64,000 bases of DNA from Flavobacteriales bacterium 33_180_T64 (GTDB lineage: Bacteria; Bacteroidota; Bacteroidia; Flavobacteriales; Flavobacteriaceae). A program made the translations under genes and the position numbers. Below are positions 52,772 to 61,992 of this stretch, in pieces. Numbering within the stretch: position 1 is the first letter of the stretch; each line of letters starts with the position of its first letter. The notes below the pieces were generated by a model that was given only the letters and a program-made list of their open reading frames with translations, was not told where the DNA came from and ran no database searches. The stretch is taken from positions 1-64,000 of the forward strand of contig MAAQ01000017.1 in assembly GCA_002162685.1 (NCBI GenBank). Reading direction: 5' to 3'.

Positions 52772-53842
52772 TTATTCTATTGGATTATTTTTATGATAAT
52801 TGACCAATAATGCCACAACGTAGCTATAACTTTCTATTCCGCCAGCTTGATTGTTAGACTTTAAAAAATTATTATAAGTTGCTTTAAATAAAGGTTCTGT
52901 TGGGTTTTTATAACCATCCCAAAAGTCTCTTACTTCTTGGTAATTTTTTAAAACACCTGTATTAATGTTTTCTAAAAGCTTTTCATAAATACCTGTATCT
53001 CGTTTGTATGTTTCATATAGACAATGGCGTAATGCAAATGTAAACCCAGAATAGTTAAAGTATCTGTTTGGATGATGCATTGCTGCCATGCTACCAATAA
53101 AATTAGCTTCGTTTTCTGCAGCATAACCCAATTGATGAGCAACTTCATGACTTCCTGTAGTTGGGAATTTAAAAGATGGAGCCAACCCATTAATTTGAGA
53201 TTCATTAGTAAATGGGTTTAGATATCCTGAAAACCCCATATATGTTAATGGTAAACTATAAATTGAACGCTTTATACTTCGTGGTTGGTATTCTAAATGT
53301 GGAAACTTTTTTGCTAATTCATTATAGCCATTAGGGATCATTTTTAAGATTTCAGATTTCGAATATGGCATAACAACTTTAGTAGAATCATTTGCTGCAA
53401 GACTTAAATGAAGCGTATTTACTTTATCAATTAATTGATGTGTTAAGTTTACCAATTCTTCAGTAGTATAATCACTATCAATATGCAAAGATTCATGAAG
53501 TGGCAAACGATAATAATTAAAAGCCCAAAGCAAATGAAATGCAAAATAGCCAATAGAAATAGCAGATAATACATCTAAAACCCAATGTTTGGTGTCTTTA
53601 ATAATTCGTTTTCGATTTAAGTAAAACCAACGAATCACATACAACCCTAAAAGGGTATATAGAATGTCTCCTACAGAAAAAGGTGCCCAGCCAAAGACAT
53701 AACGCATTCCTTTAGAAATTCCAATATAAATTCCATGACTATACACCGTCTCGACAATATTTGGGAAGTTGACAAGAATTTTCAAACCAATAATCTGAGG
53801 GATTATTGATAATGCTATAATGAGTTTTTTGTATTTCAGCAT
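52772..53842 (-). CDS. DUF3810 family membrane protein with HExxH motif
   Basis: A 356-residue inner-membrane protein with three N-terminal hydrophobic segments (about residues 5-23, 55-72 and 85-108) and a large outer domain. That domain contains GSHEVAHQLGYAAENEANFIGSM, an HExxH zinc site with a downstream glutamate (gluzincin-like), so it is a putative metallopeptidase. YLNPFTNESQINGLAPSFKFPTT just before it is a family block. Substrate and role are unknown. It is divergent from pepD, with only 53 bp between the start codons. Confidence 0.9.
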   Translation of the reverse strand: MLKYKKLIIALSIIPQIIGLKILVNFPNIVETVYSHGIYIGISKGMRYVFGWAPFSVGDILYTLLGLYVIRWFYLNRKRIIKDTKHWVLDVLSAISIGYFAFHLLWAFNYYRLPLHESLHIDSDYTTEELVNLTHQLIDKVNTLHLSLAANDSTKVVMPYSKSEILKMIPNGYNELAKKFPHLEYQPRSIKRSIYSLPLTYMGFSGYLNPFTNESQINGLAPSFKFPTTGSHEVAHQLGYAAENEANFIGSMAAMHHPNRYFNYSGFTFALRHCLYETYKRDTGIYEKLLENINTGVLKNYQEVRDFWDGYKNPTEPLFKATYNNFLKSNNQAGGIESYSYVVALLVNYHKNNPIE

Positions 53843-53867
53843 GACTCAAAAATACTAAAAAGAAATG

Positions 53868-53875
53868 TACCTTTG
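53868..53875 (+). promoter_or_regulatory. -7 element (TACCTTTG) of pepD
   Basis: TACCTTTG matches TAnnTTTG and lies 20 bp before the ATG at 53896. The -33 region would fall in the first codons of the divergent DUF3810 gene; no clear TTTG there. Confidence 0.45.
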
Positions 53876-53895
53876 CTAAACTAAAATTAAAGAGA

Positions 53896-55359
53896 ATGAG
53901 TGCAGAAATAAGACAACTAGAACCCAAACAACTTTGGAATAAATTCGCCGATTTAAATGCAGTACCAAGACCTTCGAAAAAGGAAGAACGCGTGATTAAA
54001 TTCATGAAAGATTTTGGAGCAAGCTTAGACTTAGAGACCATAGAAGATGAAGTAGGAAACGTGATTATTAAAAAACCAGCAACTCCTGGTATGGAAGATC
54101 GTAAGATGGTTGTGATGCAATCACATTTAGATATGGTTCACCAAAAAAATAATGATACAGTTTTTGATTTTGACACTCAAGGTATTGATATGTATATCGA
54201 TGGTGATTGGGTAAGAGCAAAAGGAACAACATTAGGTGCCGATAACGGACTTGGTGTTGCTACTATCATGGCAATTTTAGAAAGTACAGATATAGCACAT
54301 CCTGCTATTGAAGCATTGTTTACTATTGATGAAGAAACAGGAATGACTGGTGCAATGGGACTAAAAGGAGGTTTGCTTAATGGTGAAATACTTTTAAATC
54401 TAGATACCGAAGAAGATGATGAAATAGGTGTTGGTTGTGCTGGAGGTGTAGATGTAACTGCTACTAGAACTTATGAACAAGAAGAAACACCTGAGTTTAA
54501 AATTGGGTTTAAAGTCACTGTAAAAGGCTTACAAGGTGGTCACTCTGGAATGCAAATTCATGAAGGCCTAGGAAATGCTAATAAAATCATGAATCGTTTA
54601 TTGTTTGATGGTTTTGAAAATTTTGGCTTGCGTATTTCTGAAATTAATGGTGGAAGTTTGCGTAATGCTATTCCGAGAGAAAGTAATGCTATTGTCGTTA
54701 TTGATGCTATAAATGAAGACTCATTCGTTTCTGAAATGAACGATTTTGCTACCGAAATAAAAACCGAATTGAAAACTATGGAACCTGATTTGGTTATTGA
54801 GGTTTCTAAAGTGGAAACTCCAGAGTATATTATGGATTTAGGAGTTCAGGAAGGTTTGACAAGAGCTATTTATGCAGCTATAAACGGAGTGTATCGTATG
54901 AGTGCTGATATTAAAGATTTGGTTGAAACGTCAAATAATGTTGCACGAGTTATTGTAAAAGATGGTGCAATTAAGATTGGTTGTTTAACACGAAGTTCTG
55001 TAGAGAGTTCTAAATGGGATTTGGCTAATACCTTGCGTGCTACATTTGAGTTAACAGGTTGTGAAGTTACTTGTGATGGTGATTATCCAGGTTGGAAACC
55101 AAATATGGATTCTGATATTTTAAAAGTATTGGTACCTTTATATAAAGAACTTAATAATGGTGAAGAGCCACATGTTGCTGCTTGTCATGCAGGTTTAGAA
55201 TGTGGTATCTTAGGGACTAATTACCCAGAAATGGACATGATTAGTTTTGGACCAAATATTAAAGGAGCACATTCACCTGATGAGCGCGCACAAATATCTT
55301 CAGCTCAAAAATATTGGATCTATGTGTTAGAGATTTTGAAGCATATTCCGAAGAAATAG
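53896..55359 (+). CDS. pepD: Aminoacyl-histidine dipeptidase (M20 family)
   Basis: A 487-residue cytoplasmic metallopeptidase splitting Xaa-His and other dipeptides. Two zinc ligands are in VMQSHLDMVHQ (about residue 75-85), the bridging Asp in TTLGADNGLGVA, the catalytic Glu in TIDEETGMTGA (about 146-156), a further ligand in NLDTEEDDEIGVG, and the last in AACHAGLECGIL and FGPNIKGAHSPDE. The family's lid-domain block GLQGGHSGMQIHEG is present. Length is normal for PepD. It is followed by a bidirectional terminator and no other gene on its strand. Confidence 0.95.
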   Translation: MSAEIRQLEPKQLWNKFADLNAVPRPSKKEERVIKFMKDFGASLDLETIEDEVGNVIIKKPATPGMEDRKMVVMQSHLDMVHQKNNDTVFDFDTQGIDMYIDGDWVRAKGTTLGADNGLGVATIMAILESTDIAHPAIEALFTIDEETGMTGAMGLKGGLLNGEILLNLDTEEDDEIGVGCAGGVDVTATRTYEQEETPEFKIGFKVTVKGLQGGHSGMQIHEGLGNANKIMNRLLFDGFENFGLRISEINGGSLRNAIPRESNAIVVIDAINEDSFVSEMNDFATEIKTELKTMEPDLVIEVSKVETPEYIMDLGVQEGLTRAIYAAINGVYRMSADIKDLVETSNNVARVIVKDGAIKIGCLTRSSVESSKWDLANTLRATFELTGCEVTCDGDYPGWKPNMDSDILKVLVPLYKELNNGEEPHVAACHAGLECGILGTNYPEMDMISFGPNIKGAHSPDERAQISSAQKYWIYVLEILKHIPKK

Positions 55360-55379
55360 AGAAGAAACCTTATGATATA

Positions 55380-55413
55380 AAAAAAGCCTTTCAATTTAAT
55401 GAAAGGCTTTTTT
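55380..55413. terminator. Bidirectional terminator between pepD and the cyclophilin-FKBP gene
   Basis: The 13-bp stem AAAAAAGCCTTTC / GAAAGGCTTTTTT with an 8-nt loop and a long T-run lies between convergent genes ending at 55359 and 55429. Confidence 0.9.
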
Positions 55414-55428
55414 TTATTTAGAAAAATA

Positions 55429-56661
55429 CTATTTCTTATCTATAATATCTACAAGCTCAATAACAAATGTTAAGTCAGTGTTTGGAGGAATTCCTCTATT
55501 CCCACGTTCACCATAAGCTAAATGTGATGGTAAATAGAAAAAAGCTTTATCTCCTACTTTAAGAGATGCTAGCGCTTCTTTAAAACCAGAGATCATACGT
55601 GCATTAGGACTTACTAACATTTTAGTTGGTCCATAAGCATTAGCATCCAAACGTCTTTGGTTAAACATACCGTAGTTTTTAGCAATGTCAACTTTATCAC
55701 TATCAAATAAACGGCCATCAACAAAATACCCTTCGTAATACACTTTTACAGAATCTCCCGTTTTTGGTTTTGGACCAGTTCCTTTAGTTATAACATGTTT
55801 TTTTAGCCCAGAAGGTAAAGCAGTTGTTTTGGCTTCAAAACCATCAATCATTGTTTTAGTTATAGTAGAAGCAGAAGCCGTTTTTTCATCACGAACACGT
55901 TTCTCTTCTTCAGCTTTTAATCGTTTTTCATCTTGAATTTGTTTGATTTCATTTTCAACGTTTGGTAATTCATCTTCAAAAACTTTAGGGGCATTAAATG
56001 ATTTTGCCGCAGATCCTTTTCTGATGATACTCATTTTAGTAATCACAATATCTTCAAGAGGTTTGTTCGTTCTTGGAGCTACTTTTACATTCGAGATAGA
56101 ATCTTGTACTTCAATTCCTTTTACAAGTTCACCAAATATAGAATGACAACTTACTCTTGGTTGATCACAAGGTTTTAAATTTCCTTCATTATCATAAGCA
56201 TTCAAACTTGGATAAGGAACTTCTGTTATGAAAAACTGACTTCCATTAGTATTGAAACCACCAGAGTTTGCCATTGATAAAAGACCTCCTTTATCATGTG
56301 TTAATTCAGGGCTAAAGTCTGCAGTAAATTTATATCCTGGATTTCCATTACCAGTCGCTGTGTGATCACCACCTTGAATCATGAAATTATTCATTACTCT
56401 ATGAAAAGTTAGACTATCATAAAAAGGTTTGTTTTTAAATGCTTCACTTGCCATTGGATGGTTTCCTTCGGCTAGAGCTACAAAATTAGCAACAGTAACA
56501 GGAACTTGATCGTAGAATAATTTAGCGATCATAGTGCCTTTATTTGTTTTAATTTCGGCATAAAGGCCATCTTCTAATTCTGGATATTCTTCTTTGCAAG
56601 AGGTTGCTGTTATTAACAAGCACAGCATTAAAAGTTGTAGGGTTTTGCTAATCAATTTCAT
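55429..56661 (-). CDS. Cyclophilin-FKBP fusion lipoprotein (peptidylprolyl isomerase)
   Basis: A 410-residue lipoprotein (lipobox ITATSC, Cys22) with two unrelated PPIase domains. A cyclophilin domain (about 33-215) has YAEIKTNKGTMIAKLF, VANFVALAEG, FHRVMNNFMIQGGDHTATG and GSQFFITEVPYPSL. A charged coiled linker (about 225-275) leads to an FKBP domain (about 285-410) with PKTGDSVKVYYEGYFVDGRLFDS, ISGFKEALASLKVGDKAFFYLPSHLAYG and IPPNTDLTFVIELV. Such double folding catalysts should assist periplasmic or outer-membrane protein folding, including T9SS cargo. It is 20 bp after gldI on the same strand, so the two are cotranscribed. Both catalytic sites look intact. Confidence 0.94.
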   Translation of the reverse strand: MKLISKTLQLLMLCLLITATSCKEEYPELEDGLYAEIKTNKGTMIAKLFYDQVPVTVANFVALAEGNHPMASEAFKNKPFYDSLTFHRVMNNFMIQGGDHTATGNGNPGYKFTADFSPELTHDKGGLLSMANSGGFNTNGSQFFITEVPYPSLNAYDNEGNLKPCDQPRVSCHSIFGELVKGIEVQDSISNVKVAPRTNKPLEDIVITKMSIIRKGSAAKSFNAPKVFEDELPNVENEIKQIQDEKRLKAEEEKRVRDEKTASASTITKTMIDGFEAKTTALPSGLKKHVITKGTGPKPKTGDSVKVYYEGYFVDGRLFDSDKVDIAKNYGMFNQRRLDANAYGPTKMLVSPNARMISGFKEALASLKVGDKAFFYLPSHLAYGERGNRGIPPNTDLTFVIELVDIIDKK

Positions 56662-56681
56662 TCTTTCGTTTTTAAGTATTT

Positions 56682-57218
56682 TTATTGGTTTTGCTTAATA
56701 TTATTTACAGTTACTTTACAAATTAAGGGAATATTTACACCAATTTTGTCTTTATCTCCATAATAACCATATGCCTTTTGGGATGGAAATAGAAATGTGG
56801 CAGATTCTGTCGGCTTTAATAGTTTTAAAGCTTCACGAAGCCCAGTGAAAATTTCTTCTTGATCCATGGCATAATTTTGAGTGCCTAATTCCTCTTTTGA
56901 ATAAATCACATGTCCGTTAACAGCTTTGATATTATAATCAAAGTTTACAATGTCTCCAAATTTTGCTGTGATGGTATCTCTTTCAACTTTGGTATGATAG
57001 TAGTACCAAAAACCGCTTTTTGATGCGATATAATCATATTCTGGGTTTTCACTCATAATGACTTCAAAACGCGTGCGCTCTTTTTCGTTAAGCTTTTTGT
57101 TACGTTCTGCAGATGCTTTTATAAATGAACCAGACTGTACAGATTCTGGTTGGCGTGCTTCAGGAGTTTTACAACTCACAATGAGTAAAATAACAATGAG
57201 TAACTTATATATTTTCAT
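56682..57218 (-). CDS. gldI: Gliding-motility-associated FKBP-type PPIase GldI
   Basis: A 178-residue lipoprotein (lipobox LLIVSC, Cys16) with a single FKBP-like domain at about 75-175. Visible strands are KFGDIVNFDYNIKAVNGHVIYS, EIFTGLREALKLLKPTESATFLFPSQKAYGYYGD and IPLICKVTVNNI. GldI is needed for gliding in Flavobacterium johnsoniae, where it probably helps fold motility or secretion proteins. It shares an operon with the NrnA-like gene (TAATG overlap) and the cyclophilin-FKBP fusion, a common flavobacterial order. Family placement is firm; gliding by this organism is inferred. Confidence 0.9.
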   Translation of the reverse strand: MKIYKLLIVILLIVSCKTPEARQPESVQSGSFIKASAERNKKLNEKERTRFEVIMSENPEYDYIASKSGFWYYYHTKVERDTITAKFGDIVNFDYNIKAVNGHVIYSKEELGTQNYAMDQEEIFTGLREALKLLKPTESATFLFPSQKAYGYYGDKDKIGVNIPLICKVTVNNIKQNQ

Positions 57219-58234
57219 TAAGCTTTGAGGTCTTGTTTGTATTGAGGCAAGATACTAATAAATTTATCAATGGTGTCGTTCAAGTTTAAATCACTTTTTC
57301 CACCAGCAGCATTGGTATGACCACCACCTTGAAAGTGTGATCTAGATAATTCATTAACCGAAAAATCACCTTTGCTACGTAATGAAATCTTAATAATATT
57401 CTCCTGATGATTCTCAATAAAAATTGCAGCGAAAATAATACCTTTAAGAGATAAGCCATAGTTTACAAAACCTTCGGTATCTCCTTTTTTAAAATTGAAA
57501 TTATTGAGTTCTTCTTGTGATAATGTAATATATGCTGTACGATATTCTGGGATGACTTTTAAATTACTTAATGCGCTTCCTAATAATTGTAATCGGCTAT
57601 AGCTATTGGTATCATAAATATTATTGTGTATTTCAGAGTTACGTGCGCCTTTTTCAATTAAGTTGCCTATAATTTTATGTGTGCCGCTTGTTGTTGATCG
57701 AAATCGAAACGAACCAGTATCTGTCATAATACCAGTATATAAACACGTAGCAATATCACTATCTATGTGATCAGTATCATCTAGCATTTCTATAAAATTA
57801 TAGACCATTTCACAGGTTGAAGACATGGTTACATCAGAATACATGTAGGTTGCGTAGTCATCTGGTTGTTGATGATGATCAATCATTATTTTAATTCCTT
57901 CAGCAGTAGATACAATATTTTGCATATCACCAATACGACCAAGAGCATTAAAATCTAAGGTGAAAATAATTTCAGCATTTGCCATTAAAATATCACTCTC
58001 ATTTTTTTGATGGTCATATTTTAAAATTGAAGATTCACCAGGCATCCATTTTAAAAAATCTGGATAATCATTAGGCGCAATTATCGTTACCTTGTGATTA
58101 AGCTTATTTAAGTAATGGTACAGTCCAAGTGTAGATCCAATGGCATCTCCATCAGGATTTTTATGAGGAATAATTATAATGGCTTTTGGGGAACTAAAAA
58201 GCGCTTTGATGCTATTAATGTCGTCTTTATTCAT
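57218..58234 (-). CDS. DHH-family phosphoesterase, NrnA-like
   Basis: A 338-residue cytoplasmic phosphodiesterase of the DHH/DHHA1 group (bifunctional oligoribonuclease and PAP phosphatase). Metal sites are HKNPDGDAIGSTLG (about 24-37), TLDFNALGR, MIDHHQQPDDYA (about 133-144, DHH) and YTGIMTDTGSFR; the DHHA1 domain ends with FQGGGHTNAAGG. It probably degrades nano-RNAs, pGpG/pApA or 3'-phosphoadenosine phosphate. Length is typical. It starts the gldI operon and is divergent from ndk. Confidence 0.93.
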   Translation of the reverse strand: MNKDDINSIKALFSSPKAIIIIPHKNPDGDAIGSTLGLYHYLNKLNHKVTIIAPNDYPDFLKWMPGESSILKYDHQKNESDILMANAEIIFTLDFNALGRIGDMQNIVSTAEGIKIMIDHHQQPDDYATYMYSDVTMSSTCEMVYNFIEMLDDTDHIDSDIATCLYTGIMTDTGSFRFRSTTSGTHKIIGNLIEKGARNSEIHNNIYDTNSYSRLQLLGSALSNLKVIPEYRTAYITLSQEELNNFNFKKGDTEGFVNYGLSLKGIIFAAIFIENHQENIIKISLRSKGDFSVNELSRSHFQGGGHTNAAGGKSDLNLNDTIDKFISILPQYKQDLKA

Positions 58235-58293
58235 AGACAGCGAAGATACAATTTTTTAATATTGGATTATACCGAATTTTTAAAGAAATGTGT

Positions 58294-58301
58294 TACTTTT
58301 G
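58294..58301 (+). promoter_or_regulatory. -7 element (TACTTTTG) of ndk
   Basis: TACTTTTG fits TAnnTTTG and lies 22 bp upstream of the ndk ATG, in the short divergent region with the NrnA-like gene. The -33 box is not clear. Confidence 0.5.
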
Positions 58302-58323
58302 CACCTTAAATTAAAACAAACAA

Positions 58324-58743
58324 ATGGCAACGAATAGAACATTTACAATGCTTAAACCAGATTCTATTGAAAAAGGGAATATTGGTGCAATTTTAGAAAA
58401 AATTACTGCTTCAGGTTTTAGAATCGTAGCAATGAAGTTAACTCATATGACAACTCAAGATGCACAAGCATTTTATGAAGTTCACAACGAAAGACCTTTC
58501 TTTGGTGAATTAGTAGAGTATATGACTAGAGGACCAATCGTAGCTGCAATTTTAGAAAAAGATAATGCAGTTGAAGATTTTAGAACCTTAATCGGTGCTA
58601 CTAATCCTGTTGAAGCAGCTGAAGGAACAATTAGAAAATTATATGCAGCTTCTATTGGAGAAAATGCAGTTCACGGTAGTGATAGTGATGAGAATGCAGC
58701 TATAGAAGGTGCGTTCCATTTTTCAGGTAGAGAGATGTTTTAA
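58324..58743 (+). CDS. ndk: Nucleoside diphosphate kinase
   Basis: A 139-residue enzyme transferring phosphate from ATP to other NDPs through a phosphohistidine. Family blocks are [16 protein letters not shown], the [11 protein letters not shown] strand, [41 protein letters not shown] and the active site [12 protein letters not shown] (His about 120). Length is typical of small bacterial Ndk. It has its own promoter element and a terminator, so it is monocistronic, as fits a housekeeping enzyme. Confidence 0.97.
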   Translation: MATNRTFTMLKPDSIEKGNIGAILEKITASGFRIVAMKLTHMTTQDAQAFYEVHNERPFFGELVEYMTRGPIVAAILEKDNAVEDFRTLIGATNPVEAAEGTIRKLYAASIGENAVHGSDSDENAAIEGAFHFSGREMF

Positions 58744-58768
58744 TTAAAGCATAGCTTATTTTATATAT

Positions 58769-58799
58769 AAAAGCGCAACTTTTGGTTGCGCTTTTTTTT
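58769..58799 (+). terminator. Terminator of ndk
   Basis: The stem AAAAGCGCAAC / GTTGCGCTTTT (11 bp, loop TTTTG) with a T-run lies 25 bp after the ndk stop. Confidence 0.9.
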
Positions 58800-58858
58800 G
58801 AAGTTATTCTCAAATACGATTTTAAAAGGTTTATAATGGAATAATGAGTAGAACATTT

Positions 58859-59212
58859 TTATTTCCTTACCATTACACTACACTGTTTGCCAAGCAAAGC
58901 CGCAATACCGGCTGCTAAACCACCAACAATACCTGTAACTAAAATAAGTATATAAGGATTACCGCCTAAAGGTAATAATACAGCAATTTTTTTTGCCAAT
59001 GTAAAGTCGTTAGCGCTACTTACTATAAAGGCAAAAACAGACCAAAATAAGAAGATAGCTAAAAACGGCACAAAAAACACAGCGCTTTTTTTTAGACTAA
59101 AAAATAGGGCAGAGGCAAATCCGGCAACCATAATAGACCACCAAGGTAAAAATTGAGATAGGAATAAAGCAACTAAAATTGTGACGATAAAATTAATGAT
59201 GTTATTCTTCAT
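58859..59212 (-). CDS. Small polytopic membrane protein of unknown function
   Basis: A 117-residue, very hydrophobic protein with about four transmembrane segments (residues 4-20, 25-40, 45-66 and 80-110). The last contains a glycine/alanine pattern (LVTGIVGGLAAGIAALLG). A short basic loop (SLKKS) lies between segments 2 and 3. I do not recognise the family. It begins 1 bp after the penicillin acylase stop, so the two are cotranscribed. Confidence 0.75.
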   Translation of the reverse strand: MKNNIINFIVTILVALFLSQFLPWWSIMVAGFASALFFSLKKSAVFFVPFLAIFLFWSVFAFIVSSANDFTLAKKIAVLLPLGGNPYILILVTGIVGGLAAGIAALLGKQCSVMVRK

Positions 59213-59213
59213 T

Positions 59214-61628
59214 TTAATTAGACGGTGTTAAGGTTTGTGTAGACATGATGTTATAACTTTCTGTTGCACTTTGCATAAAGTTTAATTCATGGTATTGTCC
59301 AGCTGCCCAATCATTAATAAAATTATCATAGTATTTACTTCCAGGATTTCCTGACTGTCCACCAGGATAAATACCTAAAGCTTTTGGAGGAGTACTCATC
59401 TCTACGATCATTCGCCATGATGGTCCATGATTTTTAGATGTCGCATTTACAATATTACGATCACCACCAATAGGCAAATCAAAACGAGAAAAAGCAGGAA
59501 GTGCTTGGAGTAGGTGACCAACATAAGTCGCTTTGTAAGCTTGCCAATTATAGTCGCCATTTTCTAGTTTCCATTCATTTAACTCTTTAGCAGTGTCTTT
59601 AAATGTGATTAAAAATAAATCCTTAGCTGTTTCTATTTCAGATGTATCAACAATATCCATAAATGCATCCTCCGAATTATTTTTCAATAAATAAATGGTT
59701 TGATAGGCAAATGGTGTATCTAAAGCTACATCTTCAACATCAAACTCATCCCAAGTAATATTGTAGAGTTTATTCCACCAGGTAGACCAAATTGAAGGTC
59801 CAACTTTGTCTATATCATTATTAAAATCCCAAGACTTAATTTGATTGTAAATGACTAGTTCTTCTGAAGTAAAAGAAGACAGTTCCATCGTTTTAAAAAT
59901 ATGAGGTAATAATTCCGCCGCTTTTAAATTATAGTTGTTGTTATGTAAATCTTTGAAATCATCGACAGTTATCTTTTCTTTAGTTCTGAAGAAATCATTA
60001 ATCACTCTATTTCTATACGTTTCATAGCCATCATTATAGACGTAAAACGGATAGCTTTCATCTACAGGATGTTGATTTGCAGAGCTGACGAAACCACGTT
60101 GCGGATTTTTTACATGCGCATTAAATTCTTGTGGAATATAACTTTGCCAATCATGATTAGGATTAGAGCCATCCATTAAAAATTTTCCTTGGCCTTTCCA
60201 TTTATTTGGAAATTTACCTTGAATCCATAACGCGATATCTCCTTCAGTAGAAGCAAAAACAAAATTTTGTGCAGGAGCTGTATATTCTTTTAGAGCATTA
60301 ACATAGTCATCATAGTTTCTTGCTTTGTTTAAATCTAAAAACGGTCGCTGATTATTGCCTCCTATATGTCCGGTCCATTTCATAGCGTAACCTGATTTTT
60401 CGTTATCACTTAAAAAATTATGATCGTATGTTACAGGTCCATGATGTGTGTAAATCACAGAATCTATAATAGTTTTCGCACCTCTTACTTTAATTTTTTC
60501 AAGGCGAACAGATGTGTTTTTCCAATGGCCATCATAATTGTATTGCGCTCTGGACTTGTCTTTAAATTCAATTTTATACCAATCTAAAACATCTCGAGTC
60601 GCATTAGTTTCTCCCCAAGCAATATGATTATTAAAACCTGAAATAACACCAAGTGCTCCTGGAAGTGTTGCTCCCATTGTATTTTGAGTAGGAGAGTTTA
60701 GTTGCATTACAAACCAAATAGAAGGTAAGTTTAAACCTAAATGTGGATCGTTAGCAAGAATTGGGTTCCCAGTGGCAGATTTTGCTCCAGACACAGCCCA
60801 ATTATTACTACCATTGTCTGGATTTGGTTTTTCAATAGTTTTCGAAATAGAATCTAGAGGTAATTCGCTTTGAGGTATTTTTGTTTGTTCTACATCAATA
60901 AAGCTCCAATCGGTTTCTTTTGGAATTATAGGATCGTTGATATCAAAAAAATCAGGATAGAGTAAGTCGAAACGTTCTTTTCCGAATAAACGTAGTGCAT
61001 TGGTGTTTTCTAAATCTTCATCACCACCTGCAAGCATTTTTGTCATGTACATTAATAACAACGCTGTTTTTTTAATGGTCCATGGTTCTGGTTTATAGTC
61101 TAATAATTTGTATTCTACAGGAATGGTTTTATCTGTTAAAGCACTAATATAATCATTAACACCATCACGATACGCTTCTAAAAACTTAAGAGATTCTGGA
61201 TCATCTTTCATCTTTTCTAAAGCCATTTCAGCACCATACATCATACCGCGTCTTCGTTCTCTACGATCATAATTAATTGCTTTTTCACCTATGATTTCAG
61301 ATAAGCGACCAGCAGCAGCATGGGTTTGAAATTCCATTTGCCATAACCGGTGTTTTGCTGTGATGTAGCCTTGAGCTTTGTACAGGTCGTTGTCGTTTTG
61401 AGCGAAAAGATGTGGAATTAATTGCGCATCATAATGAATAGTAACAGGAGCAGATAAGTTTTTTATAGCAACAGTACCCGTTATTGTTTCATCAGTATCA
61501 TTTTGCCAAATTCCTTTTACTGGATCTAAAAATTTTCCAATAGGAGGAATCGCTCCAAGTTTTGTATTTAGAGCATAAAAAACAACTAAGGTGAGTACCA
61601 AAGTTGTAATGAATTTGATGTATTTCAT
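59214..61628 (-). CDS. Penicillin acylase family protein (Ntn hydrolase)
   Basis: An 804-residue exported N-terminal nucleophile hydrolase, made as a precursor. A hydrophobic N-terminus (residues 5-25) targets it to the periplasm. The alpha chain contains AQGYITAKHRLWQMEFQTHAAAGRLSEIIG; a spacer ends at GSNNWAVSG, where Ser274 becomes the free nucleophile after autocleavage. NDPHLGLNLPSIW follows, as do NATRDVLDWY and FVSSANQHPVDESYPFY. Family members cleave amide bonds in penicillins, acyl-homoserine lactones or other N-acyl compounds; the substrate here is unknown. Length is normal. Its gene ends 1 bp before the small membrane protein. Confidence 0.95.
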   Translation of the reverse strand: MKYIKFITTLVLTLVVFYALNTKLGAIPPIGKFLDPVKGIWQNDTDETITGTVAIKNLSAPVTIHYDAQLIPHLFAQNDNDLYKAQGYITAKHRLWQMEFQTHAAAGRLSEIIGEKAINYDRRERRRGMMYGAEMALEKMKDDPESLKFLEAYRDGVNDYISALTDKTIPVEYKLLDYKPEPWTIKKTALLLMYMTKMLAGGDEDLENTNALRLFGKERFDLLYPDFFDINDPIIPKETDWSFIDVEQTKIPQSELPLDSISKTIEKPNPDNGSNNWAVSGAKSATGNPILANDPHLGLNLPSIWFVMQLNSPTQNTMGATLPGALGVISGFNNHIAWGETNATRDVLDWYKIEFKDKSRAQYNYDGHWKNTSVRLEKIKVRGAKTIIDSVIYTHHGPVTYDHNFLSDNEKSGYAMKWTGHIGGNNQRPFLDLNKARNYDDYVNALKEYTAPAQNFVFASTEGDIALWIQGKFPNKWKGQGKFLMDGSNPNHDWQSYIPQEFNAHVKNPQRGFVSSANQHPVDESYPFYVYNDGYETYRNRVINDFFRTKEKITVDDFKDLHNNNYNLKAAELLPHIFKTMELSSFTSEELVIYNQIKSWDFNNDIDKVGPSIWSTWWNKLYNITWDEFDVEDVALDTPFAYQTIYLLKNNSEDAFMDIVDTSEIETAKDLFLITFKDTAKELNEWKLENGDYNWQAYKATYVGHLLQALPAFSRFDLPIGGDRNIVNATSKNHGPSWRMIVEMSTPPKALGIYPGGQSGNPGSKYYDNFINDWAAGQYHELNFMQSATESYNIMSTQTLTPSN

Positions 61629-61695
61629 AGGTGGTAGAAATTTGTGTATGAATTTACTGAAATATTCTAGACAAAGTCTTATTTGATAATGAATA

Positions 61696-61992
61696 TCACC
61701 TCAAAACCAATTTCTTAATCACGTCTTTGCCAATAGATTCATTAAGCATCGCTATAATTTTCTGCTTTCCATAACTCAACTCTTCTCGCAATACGCTAGA
61801 ACTCAAAGCTACATAAAGGGTATCTCTATCTAGTTTGATATCTGTGGTGTAATTATTAACACCATTTCCCATCATATTTGCCCATGCATCTCTTACATCT
61901 ACTTTGTCTAAGCCAGATTGTAATTTGTTTGTATTTACAAACTCTTTAAGAATATCACTTATTGGTAAGTGATCATTTTGTCGTTTTGCCAT
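61696..61992 (-). CDS. DUF721 family protein (DciA-like)
   Basis: A 98-residue cytoplasmic protein of the DUF721 family. The pattern is an N-terminal helix ISDILKEFVNTNKL, DVRDAWANMMGNGVNNYT, then strand DTLYVALSSSVLREELSYGKQKIIAML and a basic end. Related DciA proteins load the replicative helicase DnaB in bacteria without DnaC; this small version fits that role but direct evidence is lacking. It overlaps the lipoprotein gene by 1 bp (TAATG) and is in the recF transcript. Confidence 0.9.
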   Translation of the reverse strand: MAKRQNDHLPISDILKEFVNTNKLQSGLDKVDVRDAWANMMGNGVNNYTTDIKLDRDTLYVALSSSVLREELSYGKQKIIAMLNESIGKDVIKKLVLR

